Shown here: piece by piece, positions 18,765 through 28,185 of the stretch
Numbering within the stretch: position 1 is the first letter of the stretch
Layout of the letters: every line of letters begins with the position of its first letter
Assembly (NCBI RefSeq): GCF_002002925.1
Contig: NZ_CP019511.1
Location: 2,604,001-2,668,000 of the forward strand
Reading direction: 5' to 3'
Source of the DNA: Sphingomonas sp. LM7
GTDB taxonomy: Bacteria; Pseudomonadota; Alphaproteobacteria; Sphingomonadales; Sphingomonadaceae
Length of the DNA: 64,000 nucleotides
The notes under the pieces: model-generated
What the model saw: only the letters and a program-made list of their open reading frames with translations
Database searches by the model: none
What the model was told of the DNA's origin: nothing
Program-made: the position numbers and the translations under genes

Positions 18765-20375
18765 ATGGCGGGAGAGACGGGCATTTTCGTGGGCGCCGCT
18801 GGCAGCGAGCGGCAGGAGCTGGTCCTGCGCCGCGCCAATCGCCACGGGCTGATCGCCGGCGCGACCGGCACCGGCAAGACCGTCACGCTGCAGGTGCTGG
18901 CCGAGGGCTTTTCCGCCGCGGGCGTGCCGGTATTCGTCTCCGACGTGAAGGGCGATCTGTCCGGCCTCGGCATGGCCGGCTCGCCGACCGCGAAGACGCA
19001 CGACATCTTCGCGAAGCGCGCGCAGGAGATCGGCGACACCGCGTGGCGCTATGGCGAATTGCCGGTGCAGCTCTGGGACCTGTTCGGCGAGCAGGGCCAC
19101 CCGATCCGCGCCACGGTTTCGGAGATGGGCCCGCTGCTCCTCGCCAGGCTGCTCGACCTCAACGACACGCAGGAAGGCGTTCTCAATGTCGCGTTCCACG
19201 TCGCCGACGAGGAAGGGCTGCTGCTGCTCGATCTCGACGACCTCCAGGCGATGCTCGCCCATTGCGCCGAGCGCGCGAGCGAGCTCTCGACCAAGTTCGG
19301 CAACATCACCAGGGCCAGCGTCGGCACGATCCAGCGCCAGCTGCTCCAGCTGCGCACCCAGGGCGCCGAGCATTTCTTCGGCGAGCCGGCGCTCGAGATC
19401 AGCGAGTTCCTCCGCACCGATGATCGCGGCCGCGGCGTGGTCAACATCCTCGCCGCCGACAAGCTGATGGCGAGCCCGCGGCTCTATGGCAGCTTCCTGC
19501 TGTGGATGCTCTCCGAGCTGTTCGAGACGCTCCCCGAAATCGGCGATCCCGACAAGCCGGTGCTCGTCTTCTTCTTCGACGAAGCGCATCTGCTGTTCGA
19601 CGATGCGCCCAAGGCCCTGCTCGACAAGATCGAGCAGGTCGTCCGGCTGATCCGCTCCAAGGGCGTCGGCGTCTACTTCGTCACGCAGAACCCGATCGAC
19701 ATCCCCGAAGATGTCGCCGGCCAGCTCGGCAACCGCGTCCAGCACGCACTCCGCGCCTTCACGCCAAAGGATGCCAAGGCGGTGCGGTCCGCCGCCGAGA
19801 CCTTCCGCGCCAATCCCGACGTCGATGTCGCGACGGCGATCACCGAACTCAAGGTCGGCGAGGCGTTGGTGTCGGTGCTCCAGGAAGACGGATCGCCCTC
19901 GCCGGTCGAGCGCGCGCTGATCCGCGCACCTGGCACCCGGGTGGGTCCGCTGACCCCGGGCGAACGCGCCGTGCTGATCACCACCGATGCGGTCGGCGAC
20001 AAATATGACATCGCGATCGATCGCGAATCCGCCGAAGAAATGCTCGCCGCCAAGGCCGACGAAGCCGTCGCCGCCGCCGCCGAAGCCCAGGCCGAGACTG
20101 CAGCCGACAAGGCGGCCGCCGCGCAGGCCAAGGAGCATGCCCGCATCGCCAAGGAAGCCGAGCGCACCCGCCTCGCCACCCAGCGCGCGCAGGCGACCGC
20201 CACGTCGCCCTGGGCCAAGGTGGCGACGTCGGCCGCCCGCTCCGCCTCGTCGTCGCTCGGCCGTCAGGTCGCCAACGAAGTCGGCCGCGAGATCTTCGGC
20301 GGCCGGGGGCGCCGCTCGACCAGCCTCGGCGCGCAGCTGGTGCGCGGCGTGCTGGGCGGGCTGTTCAGAGGCTGA
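18765..20375 (+). CDS. HerA-like C-terminal domain ATPase (DUF853, YjgR-like)
   Basis: A 536-residue P-loop ATPase. Walker A is GATGTGKTV (residues 32-40), DVKGDLSGL is characteristic of DUF853, and Walker B is [13 protein letters not shown] (about 265-277), followed by the sensor VYFVTQNP. The C-terminus has a long Ala/Glu/Lys-rich helical segment (about 425-475) and a Ser/Arg tail. Relatives resemble HerA/FtsK DNA-pumping ATPases, but their biological role is not defined. The ATG at 18765 has AGGAG seven bases upstream; GTG at 18762 is adjacent. It stands alone between degQ and the OPT gene. Confidence 0.85.
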   Translation: MAGETGIFVGAAGSERQELVLRRANRHGLIAGATGTGKTVTLQVLAEGFSAAGVPVFVSDVKGDLSGLGMAGSPTAKTHDIFAKRAQEIGDTAWRYGELPVQLWDLFGEQGHPIRATVSEMGPLLLARLLDLNDTQEGVLNVAFHVADEEGLLLLDLDDLQAMLAHCAERASELSTKFGNITRASVGTIQRQLLQLRTQGAEHFFGEPALEISEFLRTDDRGRGVVNILAADKLMASPRLYGSFLLWMLSELFETLPEIGDPDKPVLVFFFDEAHLLFDDAPKALLDKIEQVVRLIRSKGVGVYFVTQNPIDIPEDVAGQLGNRVQHALRAFTPKDAKAVRSAAETFRANPDVDVATAITELKVGEALVSVLQEDGSPSPVERALIRAPGTRVGPLTPGERAVLITTDAVGDKYDIAIDRESAEEMLAAKADEAVAAAAEAQAETAADKAAAAQAKEHARIAKEAERTRLATQRAQATATSPWAKVATSAARSASSSLGRQVANEVGREIFGGRGRRSTSLGAQLVRGVLGGLFRG

Positions 20376-20431
20376 CAAGCGCGCCATAGTCTCTCCTGTT
20401 ACCTTGATCCGGATTTGGGGGAGATCAGCAC

Positions 20432-22459
20432 TTGGCGACCGACGCCGCGGCCCGCGCGCCGCTCGAACTCACGCTTCGCGGCGTCTTGCTGGGGGCGGCG
20501 ATCACGCTGCTGTTCACAGCGGCGAACGTCTATGCCGGGCTCAAGGTCGGGCTGACCTTCGCCACGTCGATCCCCGCCGCGGTCGTATCGATGGCGATCC
20601 TGCGCTTCTTCCGCGGCAGCTCGATCCTCGAGAACAACATCGTCCAGACGATCGCCAGCGCCGCGGGCACGCTGGCGGCGATCGTCTTCGTGCTGCCGGG
20701 GCTGATCATGGTCGGCTGGTGGTCGGGCTTCCCCTATTGGACCACCGTCGCGGTGTGCGTCACCGGCGGCGTGCTCGGCGTGATGTTCTCGGTGCCGCTC
20801 CGCCGCGCGCTGGTGACCGGCTCTACCCTTCCCTATCCCGAGGGCGTCGCCGCCGCCGAGGTGCTCAAGGTCGGCTCGAACAGCCGCGCAGGCGACATGG
20901 AAAACGCCCATGGGCTGCGCGTGCTGATGCTCGGTTCGCTCTTCTCCGGCGGCTTCGCCCTGCTCGCCAAGATGAAGCTGGTCGCCGAGGAAGCGGGCAA
21001 GAACTTCGCGATCGGCGGCACCGCCTCGGGCTTCTCGACCAGCTGGTCGATGCTGCTGATCGGCGTCGGTCATCTCGTCGGCATCTCGGTCGGCGCGGCG
21101 ATGTTCTTCGGTATGATCATCTCATGGACCGTGCTCGTTCCGTATTTCGCGTCCACCGGCGACGTCTCCGCCGGCATCGACGCACTGGTCGGCGGCACCT
21201 TCCGCGGGCAGGTCCGCTTCATCGGCGCGGGCACGATCGGCGTCGCGGCGATCTGGTCGCTGCTCAAGATCATCGGACCGATCATCGCGGGCCTGCGCTC
21301 GGCACTGGCGGCATCGCGCGCGCGCGCCGGCGGCGAGGCACTGGCACTCACCGAGCGCGACTTGCCGATCGGCGTGGTCGGCCTGGTCACGGTCCTGACC
21401 TTGGTGCCGATCGCCTGGCTGCTGTGGAGCTTCTCGGCCGGTGGGCCAGTGCATGATTATCCGCTGGCAGTGATCGGCGGCTCGCTGCTCTACATCCTCG
21501 TCGTCGGCGTACTGATCGCGGCGGTGTGCGGCTATATGGCCGGTCTGATCGGCGCGTCGAACTCGCCGGTCTCGGGCGTCGGCATCCTCGCGGTGCTCGG
21601 CGCGTCGCTGCTGCTCGTGCTGATCTTCGGGCACGAGGCCGATCCGACGCGCACCAACGCGCTGATCGCCTATGCGCTGTTCACCACCGCGATCATCTTC
21701 TCGATCGCGACGATCTCGAACGACAACCTCCAGGACCTCAAGACCGGCCAGCTCGTCGGCGCGACGCCATGGAAGCAGCAGGTCGCGCTGATCATGGGCG
21801 TGGTGTTCGGCAGCCTGGCGATCCCGCTGGTGCTCGACTTGCTCAAGGACACATTGGGCTTTGTCGGCATGCCCGGCGCCGGACCCAATGCGCTGTCCGC
21901 GCCACAGGCCGCACTGATCTCGTCGATCGCCAAGGGCGTGCTCGGCGGCGACATCGACTGGGGCCTGATCGGGCTCGGCGCCGCGATCGGCGTCGGCGTG
22001 ATCGTCATCGACGAACTGCTCGGCCGCGCGGGCAAGATGCGCCTGCCCCCGCTCGCGGTGGGCATGGGCATCTATCTGCCGATGGCGCTCACCTTGCTGA
22101 TCCCGGTCGGCGCAGTGATCGGCCATCTCTACAATCGCTGGGCGAAGCGCAGCGTCAACCCCGAGTTTGCCGAGCGGATGGGCGTGCTCGCCGCCACCGG
22201 GCTGATCGTCGGCGAGAGCCTGTTCGGCGTCGCCTTTGCCGGCGTACTCGCCTGGGCCAACCGCAATTCGCCGATCCCGCCCAACGATGCGCCGCTCGCG
22301 ATCATGGGCGAGAGCTTCGAGACCGTGGCGCTATGGGTCGCACCGTTGCTGTTTTTCGGGCTGGTCGCGCTGATCTACGCGCTCACCCGGAAAATGGTGC
22401 GCAGCGTACCCCCGGTCGGCGAACCCCCGGTCGATCAGGACATCGCGACCTATCGGTGA
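20432..22459 (+). CDS. OPT-family oligopeptide transporter
   Basis: A 675-residue polytopic protein with about 14-16 membrane helices. The N-terminal part has LTLRGVLLGAAITLLFTAANVYAGLKVG, EGVAAAEVLKVGS and SGFSTSWSMLLIGVGHLVG-type features of the bacterial OPT family, and NSPVSGVG lies mid-protein. It imports small peptides or metal-peptide chelates across the inner membrane. Translation starts at a TTG after GGGGAG. A small uncharacterised gene begins four bases after its stop and is probably co-transcribed. Confidence 0.88.
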   Translation: MATDAAARAPLELTLRGVLLGAAITLLFTAANVYAGLKVGLTFATSIPAAVVSMAILRFFRGSSILENNIVQTIASAAGTLAAIVFVLPGLIMVGWWSGFPYWTTVAVCVTGGVLGVMFSVPLRRALVTGSTLPYPEGVAAAEVLKVGSNSRAGDMENAHGLRVLMLGSLFSGGFALLAKMKLVAEEAGKNFAIGGTASGFSTSWSMLLIGVGHLVGISVGAAMFFGMIISWTVLVPYFASTGDVSAGIDALVGGTFRGQVRFIGAGTIGVAAIWSLLKIIGPIIAGLRSALAASRARAGGEALALTERDLPIGVVGLVTVLTLVPIAWLLWSFSAGGPVHDYPLAVIGGSLLYILVVGVLIAAVCGYMAGLIGASNSPVSGVGILAVLGASLLLVLIFGHEADPTRTNALIAYALFTTAIIFSIATISNDNLQDLKTGQLVGATPWKQQVALIMGVVFGSLAIPLVLDLLKDTLGFVGMPGAGPNALSAPQAALISSIAKGVLGGDIDWGLIGLGAAIGVGVIVIDELLGRAGKMRLPPLAVGMGIYLPMALTLLIPVGAVIGHLYNRWAKRSVNPEFAERMGVLAATGLIVGESLFGVAFAGVLAWANRNSPIPPNDAPLAIMGESFETVALWVAPLLFFGLVALIYALTRKMVRSVPPVGEPPVDQDIATYR

Positions 22460-22463
22460 GCCG

Positions 22464-23081
22464 ATGCGACGGATCGAGAAGCTGCCACCCGCCTTCAGCC
22501 GTTACCGGAAGGTGGGCGGCGCCTTCACCTTCGCCGCGTTCGATGGAGCCCGCGAGGGCGATGTCGACGCCATCGAAGCGATCCGCGTGTTGCTTGACGG
22601 CAATCTGAATAGCGGGACGCTCCGCGCGATCGGGGCATGCCAGATCACCGAGGCCGAGTTCCTCGGCGAGCATTGCGCGGCCGAAAGCCGGAAGATGGTG
22701 AAACGCGGCACATGGGAAACTGCCGACGGCCGCAGGCTCGTGGATCCGCCGCTCGCGACGCTGGATGGCGTCGCGATCCGCTCGGGCGGGTACGGCTTTC
22801 CCGACCCGGGCGCGGGTGGCCAGTTCGCCCGCGCCTTCGCCTCCCCGCCCTATAGTCTCGACGCGCGCCCAAGCGAGATCCAGTCGTTGTTCGACGACAT
22901 CCTGGATTTCCTCCTGCCGCCTGGCGCGCCGCACCGGATTCTGGATTGGACCAGCCCGAGGCTTGGCGAGGTTTCGCCGTGGTTCAACGCCGGCATGGAA
23001 TGGTGGGGCGCATTCCTCTTCACCATCCACCAGCCCGGCCGCGGCCGGCTGATCGCACTCGCAGCCTCGACTACCGACTGA
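22464..23081 (+). CDS. Hypothetical protein downstream of OPT transporter
   Basis: A 205-residue protein I do not recognise. It has no signal peptide and no convincing membrane helix. The sequence has charged N-terminal residues, an EAIRVLLDGNLNSG segment, a Trp-rich late segment (FNAGMEWWGAFLF) and a C-terminal beta-like strand. It begins four bases after the OPT stop, so it may be a soluble partner or immunity-like small protein of the transporter, which is inference only. Its stop TGA abuts the stop of the convergent GH130 gene (TGATCA), leaving no gap. Confidence 0.6.
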   Translation: MRRIEKLPPAFSRYRKVGGAFTFAAFDGAREGDVDAIEAIRVLLDGNLNSGTLRAIGACQITEAEFLGEHCAAESRKMVKRGTWETADGRRLVDPPLATLDGVAIRSGGYGFPDPGAGGQFARAFASPPYSLDARPSEIQSLFDDILDFLLPPGAPHRILDWTSPRLGEVSPWFNAGMEWWGAFLFTIHQPGRGRLIALAASTTD

Positions 23082-24368
23082 TCACCCCATCTGCTCCAGC
23101 AGCGCCGTGATCGGCACGAAGGCGAACGCCACCGAGCTGTCGGCCACGCCATAGGGGATGAACAGCTTGTCGCCATGGCGGATCGCGCCGCAGGTATAGA
23201 CGACGTTGGGCACATAGCCCTCGCGATCCTGGTCCGCCGCGGCGAGCAGCGGCTCCTTCGAGCGCGCCAGCACCTTGGTCGGGTCGTTCTTGTCGAGCAG
23301 CGCCGCACCGATCGAATATTTGCGCATCGCGCCGACGCCATGGGTCAGCACCAGCCAGCCGTCATCGACTTCGATCGGCGGGCCGCAATTGCCCATCTGG
23401 ACGAGCTCCCAAGGATATTGCGGCTTGATCAGCAGCTCGCCGCCTTCCCAATGGGTGATGTCGTCGGACGTGTGGAGAAAGATGTTCTCGCCGTCCTGCC
23501 GGCCGAGCATCATGTACTTGCCGTCGATCTTGCGCGGGAACAGCGCCATGCCCTTGTTACGCGACGCGCCGCCGGTCATCGGCACCAGGTCGATCGCGCG
23601 CCAGTCGCGCGTCCGCATCAGCTCGGACTGGATCACCGATCCGTTATAGGCGGTGTAGGTGCCGATCCATTCCTCGCTGCCGTCGTCATGCGTGAAATGG
23701 CAGATCCGCAGATCCTCGAGCCCGTTCGACTGCGCTTTGGTGATCGGGAAGATCACCGTGCCCGACAGCGTCGAATCGCGATGGCGATAGACCGTCACCG
23801 GCCCCTCGGGCATCTTGTCCTCGTCCTCCTCGCGCGCATCGGCGGCAGTGGCGAAGGGAGGCTCGGGTGCGAGCGACAGCTCGTTCTTGTCGGTGATGAT
23901 GCCTTCGCGGAACGACACCGAGGAGATATGCCCCTCGCCCACTGCCCGCAGCGACATCAGGATGCGCATGCTGCCCTTGGGCATGCCGGTCTGGTCGTAA
24001 TGCGGCACCGCGCTGGGGTTCATCAGCGCGGCGGCGGCATAGCTGTATTCGTGGCAGAAATAGGCGCCGAGCAGCTGGCGCTTCTCGTCGCCGATCGCGC
24101 TGCCGTCCAGCTTGAGCATTTCCTCGATCTCGTCGTAGCGCGTCATGAACACGCGGCGCGTCTGCCAATGGCGCGCCTCGAAATCCTTGAGGACGATCTC
24201 CAGCTGGGCGCTCGCCTCGCCCGGCGACATCGCCAGCACTTCGCCGACGATGCGCTCGGACCGGCTCGGTCCCGAGCCGTTATGCGCCCAGGCGATGTGG
24301 AACGGACGCACCACCACGCGGGAGGGATCTGCGCGAAGCCGCAGCGTGTGATTGAACAATTCCTGCAT
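23082..24368 (-). CDS. GH130-family glycoside phosphorylase
   Basis: A 428-residue five-bladed beta-propeller enzyme of GH130, whose known members phosphorolyse beta-mannosides (mannosylglucose, beta-1,4- or beta-1,2-manno-oligosaccharides) to mannose 1-phosphate. Visible features are ARPFHIAWAHN-like start VVVRPFHIAW, the mid-protein TGGASRNKGMALFPRKIDGKY and HVV/CGAIRHGDKLFIPYG repeats. Start at the ATG at 24368, preceded by GGGGAA; an upstream in-frame extension is Arg-rich and not family-like. It lies 38 bp downstream of a two-domain glycosyltransferase, forming a probable synthesis/breakdown pair. Confidence 0.85.
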   Translation of the reverse strand: MQELFNHTLRLRADPSRVVVRPFHIAWAHNGSGPSRSERIVGEVLAMSPGEASAQLEIVLKDFEARHWQTRRVFMTRYDEIEEMLKLDGSAIGDEKRQLLGAYFCHEYSYAAAALMNPSAVPHYDQTGMPKGSMRILMSLRAVGEGHISSVSFREGIITDKNELSLAPEPPFATAADAREEDEDKMPEGPVTVYRHRDSTLSGTVIFPITKAQSNGLEDLRICHFTHDDGSEEWIGTYTAYNGSVIQSELMRTRDWRAIDLVPMTGGASRNKGMALFPRKIDGKYMMLGRQDGENIFLHTSDDITHWEGGELLIKPQYPWELVQMGNCGPPIEVDDGWLVLTHGVGAMRKYSIGAALLDKNDPTKVLARSKEPLLAAADQDREGYVPNVVYTCGAIRHGDKLFIPYGVADSSVAFAFVPITALLEQMG

Positions 24369-24406
24369 GCGTTCCCCGTACCGTCCCGAGAGCCGGCGCG
24401 AAGGGT

Positions 24407-26680
24407 TCACGCGACGGCGGTGCGCGGGGTGCTTGCCACGTTTTCGGCGGGCTTTGAAAGTACGGAAATGGCGCAATTCGCCAATTGGAGTGCCAGAATC
24501 GACTCGGCGCCCTGATTCCGGTTCAAACCGGTTGGCATCAGCCCGTCGAAACAGCCGCCGTCCTGCGCCGTCGCCAGCGGCAGTTCGAGGTCGTTGGCAC
24601 CCAGATACCAGCGATAGGCGCGCATCGCTTCTTCGTACCAGCGCTTGTCCGACGTCACTTCATAGGCGGCGACGCACGCATCGACGGTCGCCTGTGCCTC
24701 CAGCGGCTGCTGGTCGAACTGCAGCGGCTCGGCATAGGGCCGGCCGAAGCTTTCGCTGCCGACGGCGCGGAAACGCCCCTCGGGCGAGGTCTGGCGCCCG
24801 ACGATCCAGTCGAGCGTCTCCAGCCCGACTTCGATGAAGTCCTGCCGGCCGAGCACCTTGCCCGCGCGCAGCAGCGCCTCGGGAAGCCGGGCATTGTCAT
24901 AGGCGAGGACGATTTCGAACCATTGCCATTCCGGCCGGCGCGCTTCGTTGAGCAGCACGATCAGCTCTTCGCCGAAGCGCGTCAGGATCGTGCGCGACAG
25001 CGCGTGGCCCGGATGCGCCTCGATCATCGCCGCGGCGCCCAGCATCGCAAAGGCGTGGCTGCGCGGTGCTTCGAGCTCGAGCGCGATCGACGCGGTGTCG
25101 TCGAACAATACCGACGCCCAGTCGCGGTGCTTCTGCGCCCGCGCGTCGCGCGCGGTGACGCCCAGCGCCCAGATCGCGCGGCCGTTCGAATCCTCCGAAC
25201 CGACATCCTCGCACCAGGTGCGATCGAAATTCATGAAGTTGCGGAACCGGCGCTGATCGGGATTCCACGCATATTGGACGAAGCCGCCGAAGATCGTCGT
25301 CCACTTGTCGCGCAGCGTCTCGTCGATGCCGTCGATCTTGGACATCAGGATCAGCGCGCGGGCATTGTCGTCGATGCAATAGCCATGGCGGCGATCGGGA
25401 ACCGAATAGATCGAATGCTGGAGCATGCCGGTCGAATCGCTCATCCGCTCGACTGCGGCGAGGTTCGGCTTGAGCGACGCGAGCTCGGCAGGCGCCTTGC
25501 CGAAGCGGCGCGGCGCGGTGGCGATGATCGCGTTGAGCTCGCCCAGCGCGTTCTCCGCGAGGCGCGGCCAGATCATCGTGCGACCGCGGGCATAGGCGCG
25601 CTGCGACAGTGCCACGCGCTCCTGCGTGTCGGTCAGCAGCCGGTCGATCTCGCGCGCGAAGCCGGCGCTGTCGCCGAAATCGACCAGCACGCCGTGATCG
25701 TCGGCCAGGATTTCGGTGGCGTGGACATAGGGCGTCGAGATCACCGGCTTGCCGACGCCGACGGCGTAGGACAGCGTCCCCGAAGTGATCTGGGCCGGGT
25801 TGCTGTACGGCGTGACGTAGAGGTCGGCCGCCTGCAGATAATCGATCAGCTCGTCATGCTCGACGAACGCGTCGATGAACTGGACATGCTCGGCGACGCC
25901 CTTCTCGGCGGCCAGCGCCTTCAGCCGGTCGCGATAGACTTCGCCTTCGTGCGCGACGAGATTGGGATGCGTCGCGCCCAGCACGACATACAGTGCCTGC
26001 GGATGGTTCGCGACGACCTGCGGCAGCGCGGAGATCAGCGTCTCGATGCCCTTGTTCGGCGCAAGCAGGCCAAAGGTCAGCACGACTTCGCGGCCTTGCC
26101 AGCCGAATGCCGCCTTCATGCTGTCCGGATCGGCGAATGCGCGCTCGGGAACGCCGTGCGGGATCATCACGATGCTCTTGTCGTCGGCGCCGTGGACGCG
26201 CTTCAGGATGTCGCGGCCCTTCTCGGCCATCACGATGATGCGCGACGAACGGCGCAGCAATGCTTCCATCACGCGGCGCTCGTCGGCGCTCGGCCGCTCC
26301 AGCACGGTGTGCAGCGTGGTGATGACGGGGATCGACAAGCGATCGAGCAGCGCGATCAGGAATTCGCCGGCCGGGCCGCCATAGATGCCATATTCGTGCT
26401 GGACCCACAGCGCCTGCGCGCCGCTGGCTTCGATCGCACGGGCGGTATCGAGATAGGCGGCGCGATCGTTCTGCGGGATCGCGGCGGTTACCGCGGCGGG
26501 ATAGTCGTACCGGCCCGGATGATCGTCCATCGCATACACGTCGACGCGAAGATCCGGATAGCGCTGGCGGAGCGCGTTATAGGTATCGGTCGTATAGGTC
26601 GCGATACCGCATTTACGCGGGAGGAAGTTGCCGATGAGCGCGAGATGATTGATCCCCGAGGCAAGCATGAACGGCGCCAT
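24407..26680 (-). CDS. GT4-family glycosyltransferase fused to an (alpha/alpha) toroid domain
   Basis: A 757-residue protein. Residues ~1-390 are a GT-B glycosyltransferase with the N-terminal GNFLPRKCGIATYT motif, TFGLLAPNKGIETL and the donor-binding region TPYSNPAQITSGTLSYAVGVGKPVISTPY. Residues ~405-750 form repeated helices with HGYCIDDNARALI, EDSNGRAIWALG, GQVEAQ-like EAQATVDACVA and an aromatic-rich pocket, suggesting an (alpha/alpha)6 barrel of sugar-acting type. The two halves may build and process one glycan. The ATG at 26680 has GAAGG seven bases upstream; a TTG at 26701 is in frame. A palindrome sits in its promoter region. Confidence 0.82.
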   Translation of the reverse strand: MAPFMLASGINHLALIGNFLPRKCGIATYTTDTYNALRQRYPDLRVDVYAMDDHPGRYDYPAAVTAAIPQNDRAAYLDTARAIEASGAQALWVQHEYGIYGGPAGEFLIALLDRLSIPVITTLHTVLERPSADERRVMEALLRRSSRIIVMAEKGRDILKRVHGADDKSIVMIPHGVPERAFADPDSMKAAFGWQGREVVLTFGLLAPNKGIETLISALPQVVANHPQALYVVLGATHPNLVAHEGEVYRDRLKALAAEKGVAEHVQFIDAFVEHDELIDYLQAADLYVTPYSNPAQITSGTLSYAVGVGKPVISTPYVHATEILADDHGVLVDFGDSAGFAREIDRLLTDTQERVALSQRAYARGRTMIWPRLAENALGELNAIIATAPRRFGKAPAELASLKPNLAAVERMSDSTGMLQHSIYSVPDRRHGYCIDDNARALILMSKIDGIDETLRDKWTTIFGGFVQYAWNPDQRRFRNFMNFDRTWCEDVGSEDSNGRAIWALGVTARDARAQKHRDWASVLFDDTASIALELEAPRSHAFAMLGAAAMIEAHPGHALSRTILTRFGEELIVLLNEARRPEWQWFEIVLAYDNARLPEALLRAGKVLGRQDFIEVGLETLDWIVGRQTSPEGRFRAVGSESFGRPYAEPLQFDQQPLEAQATVDACVAAYEVTSDKRWYEEAMRAYRWYLGANDLELPLATAQDGGCFDGLMPTGLNRNQGAESILALQLANCAISVLSKPAENVASTPRTAVA

Positions 26681-26769
26681 TCCTTTTCCTTCGCAGTGCA
26701 ACCTAAACCAAGCTCAACACGCCCGATACCTGTCTCCCAACTCTCGCAAAGCAATATGGTTTCATTCTT

Positions 26770-26782
26770 GTTGCAATGCAAC
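26770..26782. promoter_or_regulatory. Perfect palindrome GTTGCAATGCAAC upstream of GT4/GH130 operon
   Basis: A 13-bp dyad with one-base centre, 88 bp upstream of the glycosyltransferase start. A partial relative, TTGCACTGC, lies in its leader. The dyad resembles LacI/GntR-type operators, but no regulator gene is adjacent. Confidence 0.35.
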
Positions 26783-26820
26783 ATGATTGAATCCGACGAA
26801 CCGAGTTATAAATCTGGCGT

Positions 26821-27276
26821 TCAGCCTCGGCCGCGGTATCCGGGCACGTCCTGTCCCGGAATCCAGACACCCGCGGGGGGCTCGCCGGACTGCCAGAACA
26901 CGTCGATCGGGATGCCGCCGCGCGGATACCAATAGCCGCCGATTCGCAGCCATATCGGCTTCATTTCCGCGAACAGCCGCTCGCCGATGCCGACGGTGCA
27001 ATCCTCATGGAACGCGCCGTGGTTGCGGAAGGCGCCGAGGAACAGCTTGAGCGACTTCGATTCGACGATCGTCTCGCCGGGGACATAGTCGATCACCAGA
27101 TGCGCGAAATCGGGCTGGCCGGTGATCGGGCAGAGCGACGTGAATTCGGGCGCGGCGAACCGGATCATGTAGCGGCTGTCGGGGCGCGGATTGGGGACAT
27201 AGTCGAGCTCCGCTTCTTCCGGCATTGCGGGAAGGACGGAGGTCTGTCCGAGATGCTTGGCTTCCATCGCCGCCAT
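26821..27276 (-). CDS. queF: NADPH-dependent 7-cyano-7-deazaguanine reductase
   Basis: QueF reduces preQ0 to preQ1 in queuosine tRNA modification. This is a 151-residue short-form (type I) enzyme. The nucleophile is Cys49 in [17 protein letters not shown], the catalytic Asp is Asp56, and substrate-binding Glu lies in ESKSLKLF and HEDCT. Two ATGs (27276 and 27267) could start translation, neither with a strong ribosome site. The gene is divergent from sseA. No preQ1 riboswitch fits in the ~75-bp gap, and no other que gene is adjacent. Confidence 0.95.
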   Translation of the reverse strand: MAAMEAKHLGQTSVLPAMPEEAELDYVPNPRPDSRYMIRFAAPEFTSLCPITGQPDFAHLVIDYVPGETIVESKSLKLFLGAFRNHGAFHEDCTVGIGERLFAEMKPIWLRIGGYWYPRGGIPIDVFWQSGEPPAGVWIPGQDVPGYRGRG

Positions 27277-27351
27277 TTAGGGTCGCCTGGCAGCACCGGC
27301 AACGGGCCAAGGCGTTTGCGGAGCGCTTTGCATCCTTCTAGGACCGCAACG

Positions 27352-28185
27352 ATGGACGCACTCGTAACGACCGAATTTCTGGCACGCGCACTGGGCTCGG
27401 ACGGCCTGGTGGTGCTCGACGCCACCTACACTTCCACCCTCCCCGGCTCCGCAAAACAGGAGCCGAGGGCCGACTACGCCGCGGGGCATGTCCCCGGCGC
27501 GCTGCTGCTCGATCTCGACACGCTGGTGGATGCTGCGGATCCGCTGCCGTCGATGCTGCCGCCGCGCGACCTGTTCGAGGCGCGGATGGCGGCGCTGGGC
27601 ATAACCGCGGACAGCCGCGTCATCCTCTACGACGACAGCCCGCACCACACGTCGTGCCGCGCCTGGTGGGTGCTCGGCCGGTTCGGGGTCGAAGCGTCGC
27701 TGCTCGACGGCGGGATCGCCAAATGGAAGGCCGAAGGCCGGCCCATCGAGCAGGATACGCACGCCCCCGCCCCCACCCGCTTCGAAGCCGGCATGCCGCG
27801 CACCCAGGTGCGCAGCCTCGCCGAGATGCAGGCGACCGACGAGCAGATCGTCGATGCCCGCTCGGCCGCCCGCTTCACCGGCGCCGAACCCGATCCGCGC
27901 ACCGAATGCGCGCCCGGCCACATCCCGGGTTCGACCAACATCCCCTATGGCCGCTTCTTCGAGAGCGACGGGACCTGGAAGCAGCCCGACGCGCTCCGCG
28001 CCGAATTCGAAGCGGTGGGGATCGACCTGGACAAGCCGCTGGTCGCCACCTGCGGATCGGGCATCACTGCATCGGTGATCGCCTTCGCCGCGCATCTGCT
28101 CGGCCGCGACGTGCCGGTCTATGACGGCAGCTGGTCGCAATGGGGCGCCTCGCCCGCAACCCCCAAGGCACTGGGCCCGGCATGA
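27352..28185 (+). CDS. sseA: 3-mercaptopyruvate sulfurtransferase
   Basis: A 277-residue protein with two rhodanese domains. The second has the active-site loop ATCGSGITA (Cys234), the CGSG-T form typical of mercaptopyruvate rather than thiosulfate sulfurtransferases. YDDSPHHTSCRAWWVLG belongs to the inactive first domain. It moves sulfur from 3-mercaptopyruvate to acceptors in cysteine metabolism. The ATG at 27352 has AGGA upstream; frame is open further upstream into the queF antisense strand, which I reject. Its stop overlaps metC (ATGA). Confidence 0.93.
   Translation: MDALVTTEFLARALGSDGLVVLDATYTSTLPGSAKQEPRADYAAGHVPGALLLDLDTLVDAADPLPSMLPPRDLFEARMAALGITADSRVILYDDSPHHTSCRAWWVLGRFGVEASLLDGGIAKWKAEGRPIEQDTHAPAPTRFEAGMPRTQVRSLAEMQATDEQIVDARSAARFTGAEPDPRTECAPGHIPGSTNIPYGRFFESDGTWKQPDALRAEFEAVGIDLDKPLVATCGSGITASVIAFAAHLLGRDVPVYDGSWSQWGASPATPKALGPA

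Noticed and set aside
18666..20387. 573-codon minus-strand frame over the HerA-like ATPase
   Set aside because: Shadow frame; the plus strand has clear Walker motifs.
27200..27351. preQ1 riboswitch before queF
   Set aside because: The divergent gap is ~75 bp and shows no aptamer-like sequence.
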